Positions 24,152-36,510 of a stretch of 64,000 nt of DNA are shown here, one piece after another. The translations under genes were made by a program, and so were the position numbers. The stretch's first letter is position 1; the number at the start of each line of letters is the position of its first letter. The DNA comes from Paracyclopina nana (Eukaryota; Arthropoda; Copepoda; Cyclopoida; Cyclopettidae): the NCBI GenBank assembly GCA_019096065.1, contig JAGUCH010000005.1, positions 2,480,001 through 2,544,000 of the forward strand. Direction: 5' to 3'. The notes beneath the pieces were generated by a model. That model saw nothing but the letters and a program-made list of their open reading frames with translations, had not been told where the DNA came from and did no database searches.

Positions 24152-26797
24152 ATGGAAGGGGGTAAGCAAAATTCGCTTCCTTCGCAAGAGGAAGAGAATT
24201 CCAACACTTCTGATGAAATTTCCTTTGTCTTGGCCGAAGAAGTCGACAGCATGGCTGCCTCTAATGTCATGACTCGGTCCAAATATGCTCAGGTTTGATA
24301 TTTTTCATTTTCGCCATCATGATGAGTCATTTTGCAATTGATGTTTTTAGGTTGTTTTTCCTGAAGTCGCCGACCGATACCCCAATGATTGTGACATTCT
24401 GTGCAAATTCACCTACAATTTGGGAGTTCCTACTGCAACAGCGTCAACATCAGATCGAATTGGCCTTTATAGAGTCCCCAATTTTGCCTCACATGAGTAC
24501 ATCTCCTTTCATTGGGTTGCTGATGCTACAAAACATGGCAAAGATGGATTTAGCGTGGTATTCAAGTCATCTGTGTTGCCCAAGGATGAAGATTTCTACC
24601 AGTTCCAATATTTACGAACTGACAACGGAGTAGAAGCGGCCATTGGTGCTTCGGTTCCGTTCCAACTTCAGGGTCCCATATCCGAGGATCTTTGCACAGT
24701 GGAAGACGATGAGGAGTTCATGGTTGTGCGCTCCAAAACTTCGTTTGTCTCTGAGCAATTGGTTGGACAACTGGATTGCCTGACCGTTGACAATTCTAGC
24801 TTGAAAGAAAAGCTCAAGGATTATGAGTTGAAGCACAAGAAACTAGTGGAGATGTCCGAAAAAATGCAGTCGGATCTGCACCAAAAGTCAGAAAAGTGTC
24901 AGTCCCTGGAGGCGCAAATTGAGACAATGAAAAAAGACCAGGACAAACTGGAGATGCTGAAGGTCGACCTAGCTACAGTATTGCAAGAAAAACTCGCAAT
25001 GGAGGAAAAGGTTCACAGGCAGCAAAAAGCCATTCAAACCATCCAAATGGTAGCCCAGCTTATCATTAATCATTCCTCTTTTGACTTTTTTCATCTTATA
25101 TTTGTAGGATCGAGATATGACAGCAGGAGAAAAAGACCAAGCAATCAGAGAGAAAAATCTGTTGATGGAAGAGCGCAATCAAGTCATGAAAAAAAGCGAA
25201 GAGCTGCACTCTTTGCTGAATGCTGCTTTAAGCGCAAAAGAAATTGCAGTGTCTGAAGTCAAAAGCCACATTGTGAAATCTGATGAAATGCTTAAGACCA
25301 TCACCAGCTTGGAGGCCAAAATTGCTCGATTGGAAGCATTGAGCAAGGACTTGCTTGAGGTCAACAAAGAGCTCATTTCTGCCAAGGAAGACGCCTATGC
25401 CCAAGTTGAAAGGTTAACCGCTCGGTTTAAACAGAATCCAAACAGAAACATCGAAGAAGTGGAGCTGCTGAACAAAAATCTTGTTGAAATCAATCACGAA
25501 TTGATTGCTAGCAAAAATGCCATTATTGAGCAGCTGAGAAAGAAGGAAAGCGAGTGTGATGCTCTTAGAGAGGAAATGGCTATCAAGTCCAAGAGAAAGT
25601 GTCAGGAAATTGATGATTTGAAGAAGCATTTGAATGATGCCGAACGTAATCTGGTAATTATTTTCAAATATCAGTTGTGGCTATTTAATTAATTACAATC
25701 TTTTATTTCAGAAAAAAATTCACTCTGATTTCAAGGAAACCTCTTGCATGACCGATAACGATTCTACTGCTGACAACACTATTGAAGCCAAGCTAGAAGA
25801 AATTGCCAAGGCAGTGCAAGAAACGCGAAATGATATGAAAGAGTTCATTTGCAAATCCGAGAGGAGTTCAGTTGTCACTGCTTGCACCGACTCCTCAAGG
25901 TCGTCATTGACCACAACTGACTCATTTCGTCTTATGGACCCAAGCATGATTAACTCGGAGCTAGAATTGGCCAGGAGGTTCCAAGATTTCAGCGATAATA
26001 AACCTGAATCCGGATCTTCATGGGCTCCCATCGAACAAAACTTTGGCGACTTGAGCGCTGTGCCCACATCGCTTTCCTCGCCAATTAAAAGCAAGTTTAA
26101 TGATGTTATTGAAGGCTTCAAAGAACTCGAAGATGGACCTCAAAACCATGGTGGAGCAAGGCCAAGACCTCGGCCTCGGCCTAAAGCCTCAAATCCTGCA
26201 GAAAACTCTTCCTTGGCCTCCTTATGTCAGTTCTTGCCTCAAATTTCAGCCTCCATGTTCGGTCCACTTAACCTTGGCGGTTTTTCCGAAACTCCTGAGC
26301 CAATTAACGAGCAACCAAAAATGGCGGACCCCCTTGTTCCTGAGGTTGTTGGATCAAAGGATTCCAGCGCAGATGAGGCAGAGTTTTCCGAACTGGTGAG
26401 CTGGGCAAAGGGCTCTGTTGGCACGCCCATGAAGAAGGAGACCGCATCAGAGCCTTCAATTGTCATCACTGACGATGGCAGAATTCTGACAGAGGACGAG
26501 ATCCAGCAACTTAAATGTCCCATTTGCGATGACAAGTTCGAGCAGGATCAAGTGAAAGCCTTGGAACTTCATGTGGATGCACATTTGGCGTCCAAGCTAT
26601 ATTGCCCAGTTTGCCAGTTACCTTACGAAGTGACTGATCGTGCTGAGTATAAAGCGCACGTCCAGGTAAGAAGCCTTTTAATCAAATTAAGCTATTACTC
26701 TAAAAGTTTCCTTGATTTGCAGGGCCATTTTGCTAATGAAGACGACGATGACGACGAGCCCATTAGGCGCACTTGGTCGTTCATGGATTTTGATTAG
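24152..26797 (+). CDS. TAX1BP1/NDP52-like selective autophagy receptor
   Basis: Adaptor expected to link ubiquitinated cargo to Atg8 proteins on forming autophagosomes. Exons: 24152-24292, 24351-25049, 25108-25653, 25712-26665, 26723-26797, giving 804 residues. Residues about 48-170 form a SKICH domain (VVFPEVADRYPNDCDILCKF, then SDRIGLYRV). Next comes an acidic stretch with EDDEEFMVV, a candidate Atg8-binding (LIR) motif, then a long coiled coil (about residues 205-510) and a Ser/Pro-rich linker with an RPRPRPRPK run. Two C-terminal C2H2/UBZ-type zinc fingers (CPICDDKF...H...H and CPVCQLPY...H...H) follow. This order is that of vertebrate TAX1BP1 and CALCOCO2. It lies between two DEG/ENaC paralogues on the same strand, with no obvious functional link. 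Confidence 0.85.
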
Positions 26798-27026
26798 CTT
26801 TTTGCGTCAATGTATGTTCATATCACAACTAAGTGGTGTTACCTTTAAAAAAATTTGAGCTCTGTACTAACTTCATTGTAGAGCTATAGAATATATATAA
26901 ATTGTATTACGCTATTATATGGTAAGCTTTATCATTAAGCTTGTGTCTACGTGATGACATGTCGTATAATTTTACTGCCTGACAAGCCATTATAGGTTAT
27001 TGAGGACCAGTTAGTAGTGAATCATA

Positions 27027-28903
27027 ATGCAACCTGAAACACTTCATAAAGCGATATTTTCCCTTATTCTTGTTTGTAGCTTAGCCATCTTTGTCAGGCA
27101 AGTATACTACTGTATTTATAGATATTACGACGAGGAAACGAGCATCAATTTGGAGACATTAAGGTAATTTCAGGCTAACTGAGTGAGGAAGACGAGATCT
27201 TCATGCCTTTTTTTTCAGTGCCAGCCAAGCCAGATTTCCGGACCTCACTATTTGTCCGGATTATTTTGTATCCTACAAAAGTGCTATACTATCGAAATAT
27301 GGCCTTTCAGCGAATGACGTTCGTGAGCTTCATTTCCCCAAAAATGTCTCGTCTCTTGCGTTTTTTGATGAAGTGACGCATTCTTTAGAAGATATTGTGG
27401 CCAACATTTTCATACAAACTACGAGTAAACTCAGAGGGACTAATTTCACAGGGTTCAGCCTTTTTAATGAGAAGTACGAAAAGAAGGCTATTTCGCAGAT
27501 TCCAGAGTCTTTCAACGTTATGTACTTGCCAATGAACTCAAAAGATTGGAAGACTCAAAATTTCATTTTGTTTGGTAAATGCTACACTTACAGCTTGCCC
27601 GTTTGGATCAAGGCACTAAAAGTGAGGCTTATTATGCAAATACCCACAAAAAATTATTTTTGACCGATGAACTTTTTTAGGTACTTGATATAACGTTCAG
27701 GTTTCAAATCGATGCTCTCGTATATCTCCATCATGTTGGTCAATTTAGAAGCCCAGATTCGGATACAAAGGCTTCAATAGGCATTGGAAGAAATCTCTTT
27801 CTAGATACAAAACATGACGTATTATATTTTCTTATAAGGATACGAGCAGTACGCTAAATGATGAACATTGCTTTTACAGATCACGTTGCTCTGGCAAAAG
27901 AAAATTACGCCAACTGATGCTCATTACCAAAACTTTAACATTACATGCAGCGAAGAGTTGAATGAAAAGTTTGACGATTGCCTCGTCAATGTAAGTGTTT
28001 CAATTTCTACTGATTTTTATGCTACTGCAGTCTTGCATAGAAAAGATTAGGGGCGAACCTTGAATTCTTGCTATTAGAATTTGCTGCCAAAAGCTTGTTT
28101 TTGAACGTCATCAAGATAATCCATTTTGGTAAAATAATGTAACCTCTCAAAAATTTGCCAAAAAGTAGAGTGAATGAAACTATGTAGAATTAAGTATATT
28201 CGTTCTGGAAATGCATTCTCAAATCATCCTGGCAAAAAAGTCTTGAAACTTGTAGTATATAACAGATGTTTTAGAGATTATAACAGATATATTAAAATCT
28301 GCTTCTTTTGGAATAACATTACTATTTTTTTCATAGCAAATGCGCATGTGATAAAATATTCTTATAGGCTGTGGACTCAGAATTCATGAACAGCATTGGT
28401 TGCACTGCTCCATTTCTGACCAACATGCCTAGCCTGTCTTGCGAATTGGGAGCATTTGACGACGAAGATAGGGCCAGGTTCCGCAACGCATACAACGGTG
28501 AACCCGAGCATAATATATTATAAATATCAAAGTATTATCAGAGGTGCTTTTCCTTCTAGATTTTCTGTACGAAAGAGCCTTGGTTCAATATTGTCCGCAA
28601 GCCTGCGCAAGTATGAGTATCACGTTAGGATATCCCATAACATCAACTTCAAAAGTCAATGAAGCATTCATGAAGCTCTACTTCAAGAGTCAAGTGACCG
28701 TGCGAAAAAGCGTAATTACCTACTCTGGCACCAGTATGGTGGCAGAAATTGGAGGCTACATTGGCTTATTGCTGGGATTCTCACTCCTTGACTTGACCAA
28801 AATTATCAAACATTTATTCCTAACAACTTGTGATCATGCTTTTACAAATTGCAAGCGGCACTGTGACAACAAAAAAGATAAAACAATTTCACTTCTTTCC
28901 TAA
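27027..28903 (+). CDS. DEG/ENaC (pickpocket-like) sodium channel subunit 2
   Basis: Second member of the channel pair. Exons: 27027-27163, 27219-27621, 27681-27818, 27880-27990, 28368-28497, 28560-28903, giving 420 residues. The family features match the first copy: FPDLTICPDY after TM1, FGKCYTYSLP, FLDTKHD, ACASMSITLGYPI, and the TM2 motif AEIGGYIGLLLGFSLLDLTK. Intron positions correspond to those of 22188-23650, plus one extra intron early in the gene (27164-27218). This supports tandem duplication, with the TAX1BP1-like gene now in between. Like its paralogue it has a very short N-terminus (about 9 residues before TM1) and no His-Gly motif. The C-terminus is short and Lys/Asp-rich. Confidence 0.88.
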
Positions 28904-28937
28904 CTGGAAATGCAAGGAATTATAAATATGAGGATTT

Positions 28938-31319
28938 TCAGGCCTGGCCATTATTGCTTTGTCTGGCTGCGGATTCTTCGGGGGTGATGGCAGGTCCGAG
29001 CACTCTCTTGATGGTGTTCATCAAAGGATGATATCCTTGACCACACCTGTTTTTGAAGTCATCCAAGTCGAGGGCCCAAACCATGCCCCCGCCAAGGCCC
29101 ATTTTACGAATGTACTCCGACTTGAATTGGATCATGCTGACATCGTCAAAGCTGACCCATTGGCGATCATTGTATGCATATGGGCCCATACGATTCTCGG
29201 AATCCTTGATCACATTCCAGCCGCCGTTTTTGATCGCGTCGCAGATTTCGTAATAGGCAAGGAAGCCTGCTTGCCTTGTGAATTCTCCTTGTCTGCCCTT
29301 ATCGGCTGGAGCATTTAGCCCATTCTTGTCCTGGCTTTTGAGGGTAAAAGCTTGGCCGTATAAGGGCATGCCCATGACCAATTTGCTCGCAGGAGCTCCC
29401 AACTCCATCCAATATTTCATAGTGAAATCCTGCAACACAATAATACATTGTGCTTCACTTTCACAGTACCAAATAAAAATGTGAATAATGTACGCTCGCG
29501 TACGTATGTTGTAGTAAACTGGTTTTACTGATATCAATCGAAGAAAGTGAAGTGGAAGAAGGAAATTTGACCCTGACCATTTTTTCATTGCTTACCGTGT
29601 TGAAGTAGTCAAATTCGTCATCTGGGTGAGCAAACATTGGGCTGACATGGCCAGTCTTCTTGTCCCAATGACCATGGTAATCGTAGGACATGACAGCGAT
29701 CCAGTCCAAATCTCTGGCCAAACTGGGCACGTCATAGGCCAAGTCCATGACAGTTTTGCTCGGGGACACAGCAGCGGAGAGCAAGTAGCCTTTCGGGTTG
29801 AAGGCTGCCCTCAACTCTTGCACCAAAAGGGCAAAGCTGGCCTTGTCACTTTCGGGTCCTTGGCTGCAATCCACTTGCCAGCACTTGGGATACTCCCAGT
29901 CCAAGTCCAGCCCATCAAAGTTGTACTTCTCAATGAACTTCATCACCTCTTCAATGAATTTCGCCCTGGATGCGGCATTGTTCACAAGTTGGCTGTATTT
30001 GCCCCCCAGAGAGTCGTTCCAGCCTCCAATGGCAATGGTGACTTTGATGCCCATTTTCTTGAGGGAAGTGACTTTGGTGTAGAACTCGTTATCAATATCA
30101 GCCCAGCTGTCATGGGGTTTCATGACCAATCGAGATCCATCGAGGACAGCAAATCCGTACACAACGTGCGTGCACAGAGTGGGGTCAATATCCTCAGGCC
30201 TATATTTGCCCATTCCTGGCCTGTACCAGGCCCAGTTGGTGAAATCTGAAATAACATCCATGCATAATTGTAGAAGGACAATATGATAATTTTTGAGGAA
30301 GTTTCAGCTTACAGCAAACAACTTTAAAGTCTCCAGTGAGAGGCTCAGCCACATCACTGGTTTGTGTGAAGGTAGTTTCAGTTGTGGTGGATACTGGCGG
30401 CTTCCATTCCCATTGGCCAGGATTGTATTGGCCATCATTTGAATTGGACGATTGAGTCGTTGTCGAAGTAGAGTCAGAGTCAGGCACTGATATCACAGGG
30501 CTGAAAAGTAATTTCAAACTTTAAACAAGAACGATATGAAAAATTGTCAATCAGGCTTTCACCTTAAAGTCTCCCCTATGGCTGTTCCTTCACCTGGTTG
30601 GCATTGAGCTGCTTCAATTGTGTTGCAAGACTTGATTTTGTCGTCGTAATGAAGGCCAGAAGCACAGGGGAAAGCGAGGAACTTGCCATGGTTGCAAACC
30701 AGGAACGATGAGCAATCACTGGGATTGGACACCAAAGCTCCTTCTGCGTTACAGCTCGATCCTTCAGTGTAATATCTGACCTCATTGCCATAGTTGATGT
30801 CGTTGATGCCAACATTGGGATTTCCTGCAAAATCATCAGTAATTCCTCCAATTTTCCCCACGTACCGCATTTAAATAATTGCTTACCTCCAGATTTTCTC
30901 ACAATGTCTAGAAGCTCTGCTCGGGCATTGTAAACAGAAATGCCATTGGGAGTGCCTTGAACTTGTTCCTTGGTCATGCGACCCTCTCTCTCAGACCTTT
31001 TGCTGACAATGTTATCGTCGGATTTGTAAAAGTTTAAAGGACTTTCAGAGTTCCTAATGCTGGTATGGATGTTGGGGTCGAAACCAGGGGGGAACTGTTG
31101 GAGCTGGAAAGGCTGTCTGAAGCCCAATTGGGGTTGGAGTCCAGGGAGTGGAAAAGGCTGACGGAAAGGCTGCTGAAGGATGGGCTGTGGGAAAGGCTGT
31201 TGCTGGAAGGGGAGAACCGGCTGCGGGAAATTCTGGTATGGTAAAAAGTAGTTGGACTGTAAGCCAATGAAGCAGTTCACTAGCACAACTCCAAAAAGTG
31301 ACAGAGTCCGCCAAGTCAT
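28938..31319 (-). CDS. Secreted chitinase, CBM14 then GH18
   Basis: Endochitinase cleaving beta-1,4-linked N-acetylglucosamine polymers, secreted. Exons on the minus strand: 31319-30887, 30824-30563, 30500-30313, 30245-29596, 29429-28938, giving 674 residues. After a signal peptide comes a Gln/Pro/Phe-rich tract (QPF repeats, residues about 25-80). A six-cysteine peritrophin-type chitin-binding domain (CBM14, about 165-225) follows, then a Ser/Thr linker. The GH18 domain starts at YFTNWAWYRP and has the catalytic motif FDGLDLDWEYP. Later blocks are MSYDYHGHWD and MGMPLYGQAF. Putting CBM14 before GH18 is unusual, since most arthropod single-domain chitinases carry it at the C-terminus. It most resembles one repeat unit of large Cht10-type chitinases. 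Confidence 0.92.
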
Positions 31320-31369
31320 GTTTAAAAGATTCTGCTTAATTGAATTTCACCCACCAATGCTTGGGACTG

Positions 31370-31398
31370 GACTGAGGATTCGAGTGTCCCACTTTATA
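31370..31398 (-). promoter_or_regulatory. TATA plus initiator promoter of the chitinase gene
   Basis: On the minus strand TATAAAG (31398-31392) lies 25 bp before a TCAGTC initiator (31375-31370). The chitinase ATG follows 54 bp downstream of the predicted start. Sequence, spacing and orientation agree with a regulated arthropod TATA promoter. Confidence 0.6.
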
Positions 31399-32886
31399 AG
31401 GTATATGCTGGCAAAACACTCGTATTGTATGGGTTAGGGTTGGTCAAAAATCGTAACCTTCGAGGGTTCAAGGTTGATCTTATGTAAAAGCTTTTCCTTG
31501 CAAAAGAAGTAGGAATCAATTTGGAAATCTATTAATGTGATGCAGGGATTATACCTAAAGCAGATTTTGAGAGAAATTCTTGGTGGAAGCTCTAATGACA
31601 TTTGCTCGTGGTGAAACCAGTTCTTTTTTATGAACGAGGCGGATATATGGAGCGCTTACGAAATTATCGTTATTTTGCGCGCATGCTACGGAGTCCTCCC
31701 GAAACACCATGCGCTAATTGGCATCTCTTATTGGCAGTTGTCATTTTCCACGTTCATTAAGTTGGATTGAGTAGAGCATAATACACTGGTAATTGCTGTT
31801 GCAGCGGAAAAACTGGGGATTTATGAAATGATGCTTGAATTATTTTGGAGTCCCGGTAACCGCTTTCGTGCTAATACAGGAAGATTAATTGAACATTGTT
31901 AGCACAAAAGAAATGCAGGTCATCTTGCGAAACGGACCAAGCCCATAACAATAACTTACTTTCACTTGAATAGGCCTACTTTTACCAAGGAAATTGACCC
32001 TTCACTTTCAAAGAGAATACCATGAAAAGTTGCTACCTGAGGAAAATGGAAGCTCTATTATTTCAATTTCCCTAGCCAGATAAAAAACTTTGTCAAAGAT
32101 AAAAGCTTTTTTTTCAGCCTTTACATTTTTGAAAATTCATGGTCATTTTTTGCTTTGTTATTTTAAGTAACAGGTAAATTGTACCCTTAATTACCAGGTT
32201 AAGGAGATCTAGCATTTTTCTTCGAAAACTGGATAAGCCAAAAATACAGCTTGGATGGTTGGCAAAAGCTTACAGATATCGACCGAAAATTCATCCCTTA
32301 TGATATTTCAAATTTTTCAATTATATCTAGTATAAGCTGAATATGGTTGCACTCACTTTAGACATGGCTAATTCTTTCGAAACTTCATATAAGGCAGAAA
32401 AAAATAATTTACTCATTCGAAGTTTCAAGCTTTTTATCAATGCTAAACAGATTTCTCAAAATTGAATCACGCAGTCATCATTTCAGTTTTAGATGTAGTG
32501 AAAAATGATACCATGATAATTTTTACTCAAGGGTAGCCAATGAAGTCACATGAGCCGGGTCTCTTTACTCACCATTAGCAGAGACTTATATAGAAATAAG
32601 TCTCTGACCATTAGCACGTATCAGTGCTATAGTAAACCGAGCGATTATTTTCAAGCATTTGCTTTGAAGATGAATTCTATTTTTAACATACAATCATAAA
32701 TATCACCTTTGCAATTGTCAATTGCATATTAAGAAGGTTCATCTAAGTCATTGAAGGAAACTTTAAAAAGCATTGTTGCCACAAACATTTCTTCATATTA
32801 GCTCTGGAAAAGAAAAAGTTGCGAGATTCGTTCAGCTCGTACTACTTTTCTGACTGTCACATTAGTGCTAGCTGCCATTTTTCAAG
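31399..32886. other. Intergenic, no gene seen
   Basis: About 1.5 kb upstream of the chitinase gene without a supported ORF. It is mostly AT-rich, with a short inverted repeat AGAGACTTATATAGAAATAAGTCTCT at 32580-32605. Confidence 0.5.
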
Positions 32887-33393
32887 CTATCGAGTAGAGG
32901 TGTATCGGGCCAAGAAAAGTCGGGCTCGGGTCGGGCTCGGGCTTTCAAAAAATGACTCGGGTCGGGTCGGGCCGGGCCTGAACTTTTTTTTCAGGCTTCG
33001 GGCTTTTTCGGGCCAGTCAAAAAATGTTACGGGCTTTTCGGGCCGAGACAAAATCTACAGATTTTCAGGAAAAATCTGAATAAAAATAACTTTTTTGTTA
33101 AGAAATTCATCTCAAGTACTAAAGGTTACGCAAATGAAGGGATGCTTAACAATCAAACTCAACATTAAAGGTCATAATCTGAAGCAATTGTTTTTCTGAT
33201 TTTGAACAAGTTTTTGAATTTAAAAAATGTCATTCGGGCCACTTCGGGCTTTTTGAAATGACTTCGGGCTTTTTCGGGCTTTCTGAAAATCGGCCCGAGT
33301 CGGGCTCGGGCTGGGGTCTTATTTAGCTCGGGCCAGAAATTGGTATCGGGCTTTCGGGCTTGGGCCTGAGCCCGATACACCTCTACTATCGAG
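32887..33393. mobile_element. hAT-type MITE with 8-bp target duplication
   Basis: The element body is 32895-33385 (491 bp). Its ends are TAGAGGTGTATCGGGC and the exact reverse complement GCCCGATACACCTCTA. Both sides are flanked by the same 8 bp, CTATCGAG (32887-32894 and 33386-33393). An 8-bp duplication with TAGAGGTG-type ends is characteristic of the hAT superfamily. Subterminal regions are tandem GGGCTCGGGTC-like repeats on both sides in opposite orientation. There is no transposase, so it is non-autonomous. The perfect duplication implies a recent insertion. Confidence 0.93.
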
Positions 33394-33934
33394 TTTCTGG
33401 GCCAAAATAGCAAAGACGACTTGAGGGTGAGTATTTGCTCAACTGAAAAACTTTTTTTTATCTCTCAATAACAAATAAACTGTTAATGCATTTGTTTGCG
33501 TTAAAACGAGGCGCTGTCATCGTATTTATTTTGCCTTTTGCTCTCGTCTTTTATTTGTTTAATTACTCTATTGAAGCAATTAATGTGCATGAATTATGCT
33601 GCTAACAAATATGGCGTTTCATAAATGGTGGAAAAATTTGTTGCTTGATTGTAAAAGTACTTTAAGGCATCATGTGATTCCAGTAATCAAAACCTGTTTT
33701 CATGAAGCTGGTACATTGTGCAGGCTTGGACTGCCTCATTGCATTTCTACCCTCATCAATAGAGGTCTCTTTTTTTTAATAAACGTTTGTAGCTTTTTTC
33801 GTCAAATCTCTTTGTTTTAAGTGATTTCTCAGTGCACCCTGCGATTTGACGGAAAAGCCACAATTAGCCTGCAAGTGTACTTCATTTAATACTCTTGGCA
33901 GCAATTCAAGTATTTCCATGCTTGGTATTTCAGA
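33394..33934. other. 5' flank of glutamate dehydrogenase
   Basis: No gene seen. A splice acceptor (TATTTCAG, ending at 33933) lies one base before the GDH start codon, so part of this stretch, possibly including the MITE, may be a 5' UTR intron. Confidence 0.5.
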
Positions 33935-36030
33935 ATGGCGTCTGGGATGTTGAAACTTGCAATGAGGCCGACCTCTCTGTTGGCCTCCAACATGGAAGGC
34001 GTGTCAAGGATGGTTGGAGGCGTGGCTTCTCTCCATAGCAGCCCCTCCAGGCTGACTGATGACCAGAGGTGGAAGATCCCTGAGAGACTCGAGGGTATCC
34101 CATCCGCTGTCAACCCGGCCTTTTTCAACATGGTCGAGTACTATTTCCATAAGGCTTGCCTGATTGCCGAGCCTCAATTGATGGAGAGCCTCAAGAGGAT
34201 GAAGATCAGCGAGGAGGAGAAGAGGAAGAAGGTCCATGGCATCCTCAAGATCATTGAGCCCTGCGCTCACGTCCTCGAGGTCACTTTCCCCCTCCAACGC
34301 GATGATGGTAGCTACGAGATGATCACCGGCTACAGGGCTCAACATTCCCATCATAGGTCTCCTTGCAAGGGTGGCATCAGGTACGCAAAAAGCGAGTATA
34401 TACTTGTCTTGCAAACCAGTCTGGCTTACCTAGCGTGACAATGCAATATTATTGTACTATTACGCGAGCATATCTTAAATTTGGCTCATGCAGCGAAAAA
34501 AGCATTTCTAAGCATTTTTATCTTGGCTGGAATGAGTAGTTTTTCTTCAGCCAAGAATGGTATAGAGGGCAAGAAGTTGACAAACTCGAAAAACTGGTTG
34601 CTAAAGCGCTGGAGTAGGACAATTATCATCTTTTTTACATGCGTCGGCCTTCGACTGTAGAATTCGTAGAAACCTTCAAAAAATGTCCTCATGGCCATCT
34701 TGATAAATGTGACCTCATCTACGTGTCCCTTAATTAAAAAACAGGTACTCTTTGGACGTTTGTGCTGATGAGGTCAAAGCCCTGTCGGCCTTGATGACCT
34801 ACAAATGTGCTTGCGTTGACGTTCCCTTTGGCGGAGGCAAGGCCGGTGTTTGCATCGACCCCAAGATCTACTCCGAGGCCGAGCTAGAGCGTGTCACCAG
34901 GCGTTTCGCCATTGAGCTGGCCAAGAAGAGCTTTTTGGGACCTGGCATTGATGTGCCCGCACCTGACATGGGAACTGGGGAGCGTGAGATGTCCTGGATC
35001 GCTGACACCTATGCCAACACCATGGGCTACACCGACTTGAACGCTTCTGCTTGCATCACTGGCAAGCCTGTTCACCAGGGAGGCATCCACGGTCGTACTT
35101 CAGCCACTGGAAGGGGAGTCTTCCACGGTCTGGATAACTTCATCAATCAGGCCTCTTACATGAGCATGGTTGGCAACACTCCCGGATGGGGTGGCAAGAC
35201 TGTTATCATTCAAGGTAACTTTGATTTTCAGAGAAAAAGGTAGAATGCCGAATATTTTCGTTTTAGGATTCGGCAACGTCGGACTCCACACGTGCAGGTA
35301 TGTGACCAGGGCCGGCGCTAAGTGCACTGGTATCATCGAGTGGGACGGTGCCATTGTCAACCCCAACGGAATCGACCCCAAGGAGCTGGAAATCTGGAAG
35401 AACGAGACTGGCTCCATTGTTGGCTTCCCCGGAGCTCAGCCCTATGAGGGCGACAAGAACGACCTTTTGTACGAGAAGTGCGATATCCTCGTGCCCGCTG
35501 CCATGGAGAAGGTCATCACTGGTGCCAATGCGGATCGCATCCAAGCACAAGTGATTGCTGAGGCCGCCAATGGACCCATCACTCCTGCTGGAGACGACAT
35601 CCTGAGGGCCAAGAACGTGCTCGTCATCCCTGACATGTACATCAACGCTGGTGGTGTCACTGTCTCCTACTTCGAGTGGCTCAAGAACTTGAACCACGTG
35701 TCATACGGAAGGCTGACCTTCAAGTACGAAAGGGAATCCAACTACCACCTCCTCAAGTCTGTCCAGGACTCGCTTGAACGGCGGTTTGGCCGTGTAGGCG
35801 GGGCCATCCCTGTGACGCCCTCTGCTGAATTTGACGCTCGCATGTCTGGTGCATCTGAGAAGGACATTGTTCACTCCGGACTAGACTACAGCATGGAGAG
35901 GACCGCCAGGGCCATCATGAACACTGCCCATAAGTACGACCTTGGACTTGACCTCCGCACAGCTGCTTACATCAACTCGGTGTCCAAGATTTTTAAGACC
36001 TACCGTGACGCAGGTTTGACCTTTAACTAA
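33935..36030 (+). CDS. GDH: Glutamate dehydrogenase, mitochondrial
   Basis: Catalyses reversible oxidative deamination of glutamate to 2-oxoglutarate with NAD(P), in the mitochondrial matrix. Exons: 33935-34380, 34745-35214, 35267-36030, giving 559 residues, a normal length for animal GDH. The Arg/Ser-rich N-terminus (residues 1-35) suits a mitochondrial targeting peptide. The substrate and catalytic segment CKGGIRYS is split by intron 1. The catalytic lysine lies in PFGGGKAGV and the nucleotide-binding glycine motif in [10 protein letters not shown]. An antenna-like insertion with Arg/Tyr-rich sequence precedes the C-terminus, as in animal allosteric GDH. The codons are GC-rich relative to neighbours, suggesting high expression. 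AATAAA follows near 36063. Confidence 0.97.
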
Positions 36031-36510
36031 GCGTTTTATAATCATCTACTCCAGATCTGTTCAATAAAGTCGCAAATTATATATGTCTTATTTTAAACCA
36101 ATTTTCCTTCTGGATGTTCTTTAAAAATAGAGTCTCGGGTTAATGATGGAGAGGATTTGAGTCATCGTTCTTATCCAATTTGGTTTACGAATAGAAACCT
36201 TTCGTTAGCGTTGTTTTTAACGGCCTTATTTTAAGGAAAAGTGTAGTCAATTTGATGGGTCCTATTCTCGGTAAAGCCCCATTGAAGTAGCTCGTGAATT
36301 TCGGGAAGCAAGAGTCTCATATCTTAAGCCTGTGAGAGGTCATTTTGCCTGTGATTTGATATGGATATTTTCCATATAGACCAAGAAATAGGTAAGTGGT
36401 AGCAACCAGGATTTCCTTCACGTAATTGATGAAAAGCTCCATAATTTAGTACGTACCCTTGACCATGATAAAGAAGAGTATCTCTTGATGTCCGGTAGCA
36501 ACCAGTGTCA
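36031..36510. other. Intergenic spacer
   Basis: GDH polyadenylation region followed by AT-rich DNA with no supported gene. Confidence 0.4.

Noticed and set aside
29626-30249. 207-codon plus-strand ORF
   Set aside because: Antisense shadow of the GH18 coding exon of the chitinase gene.
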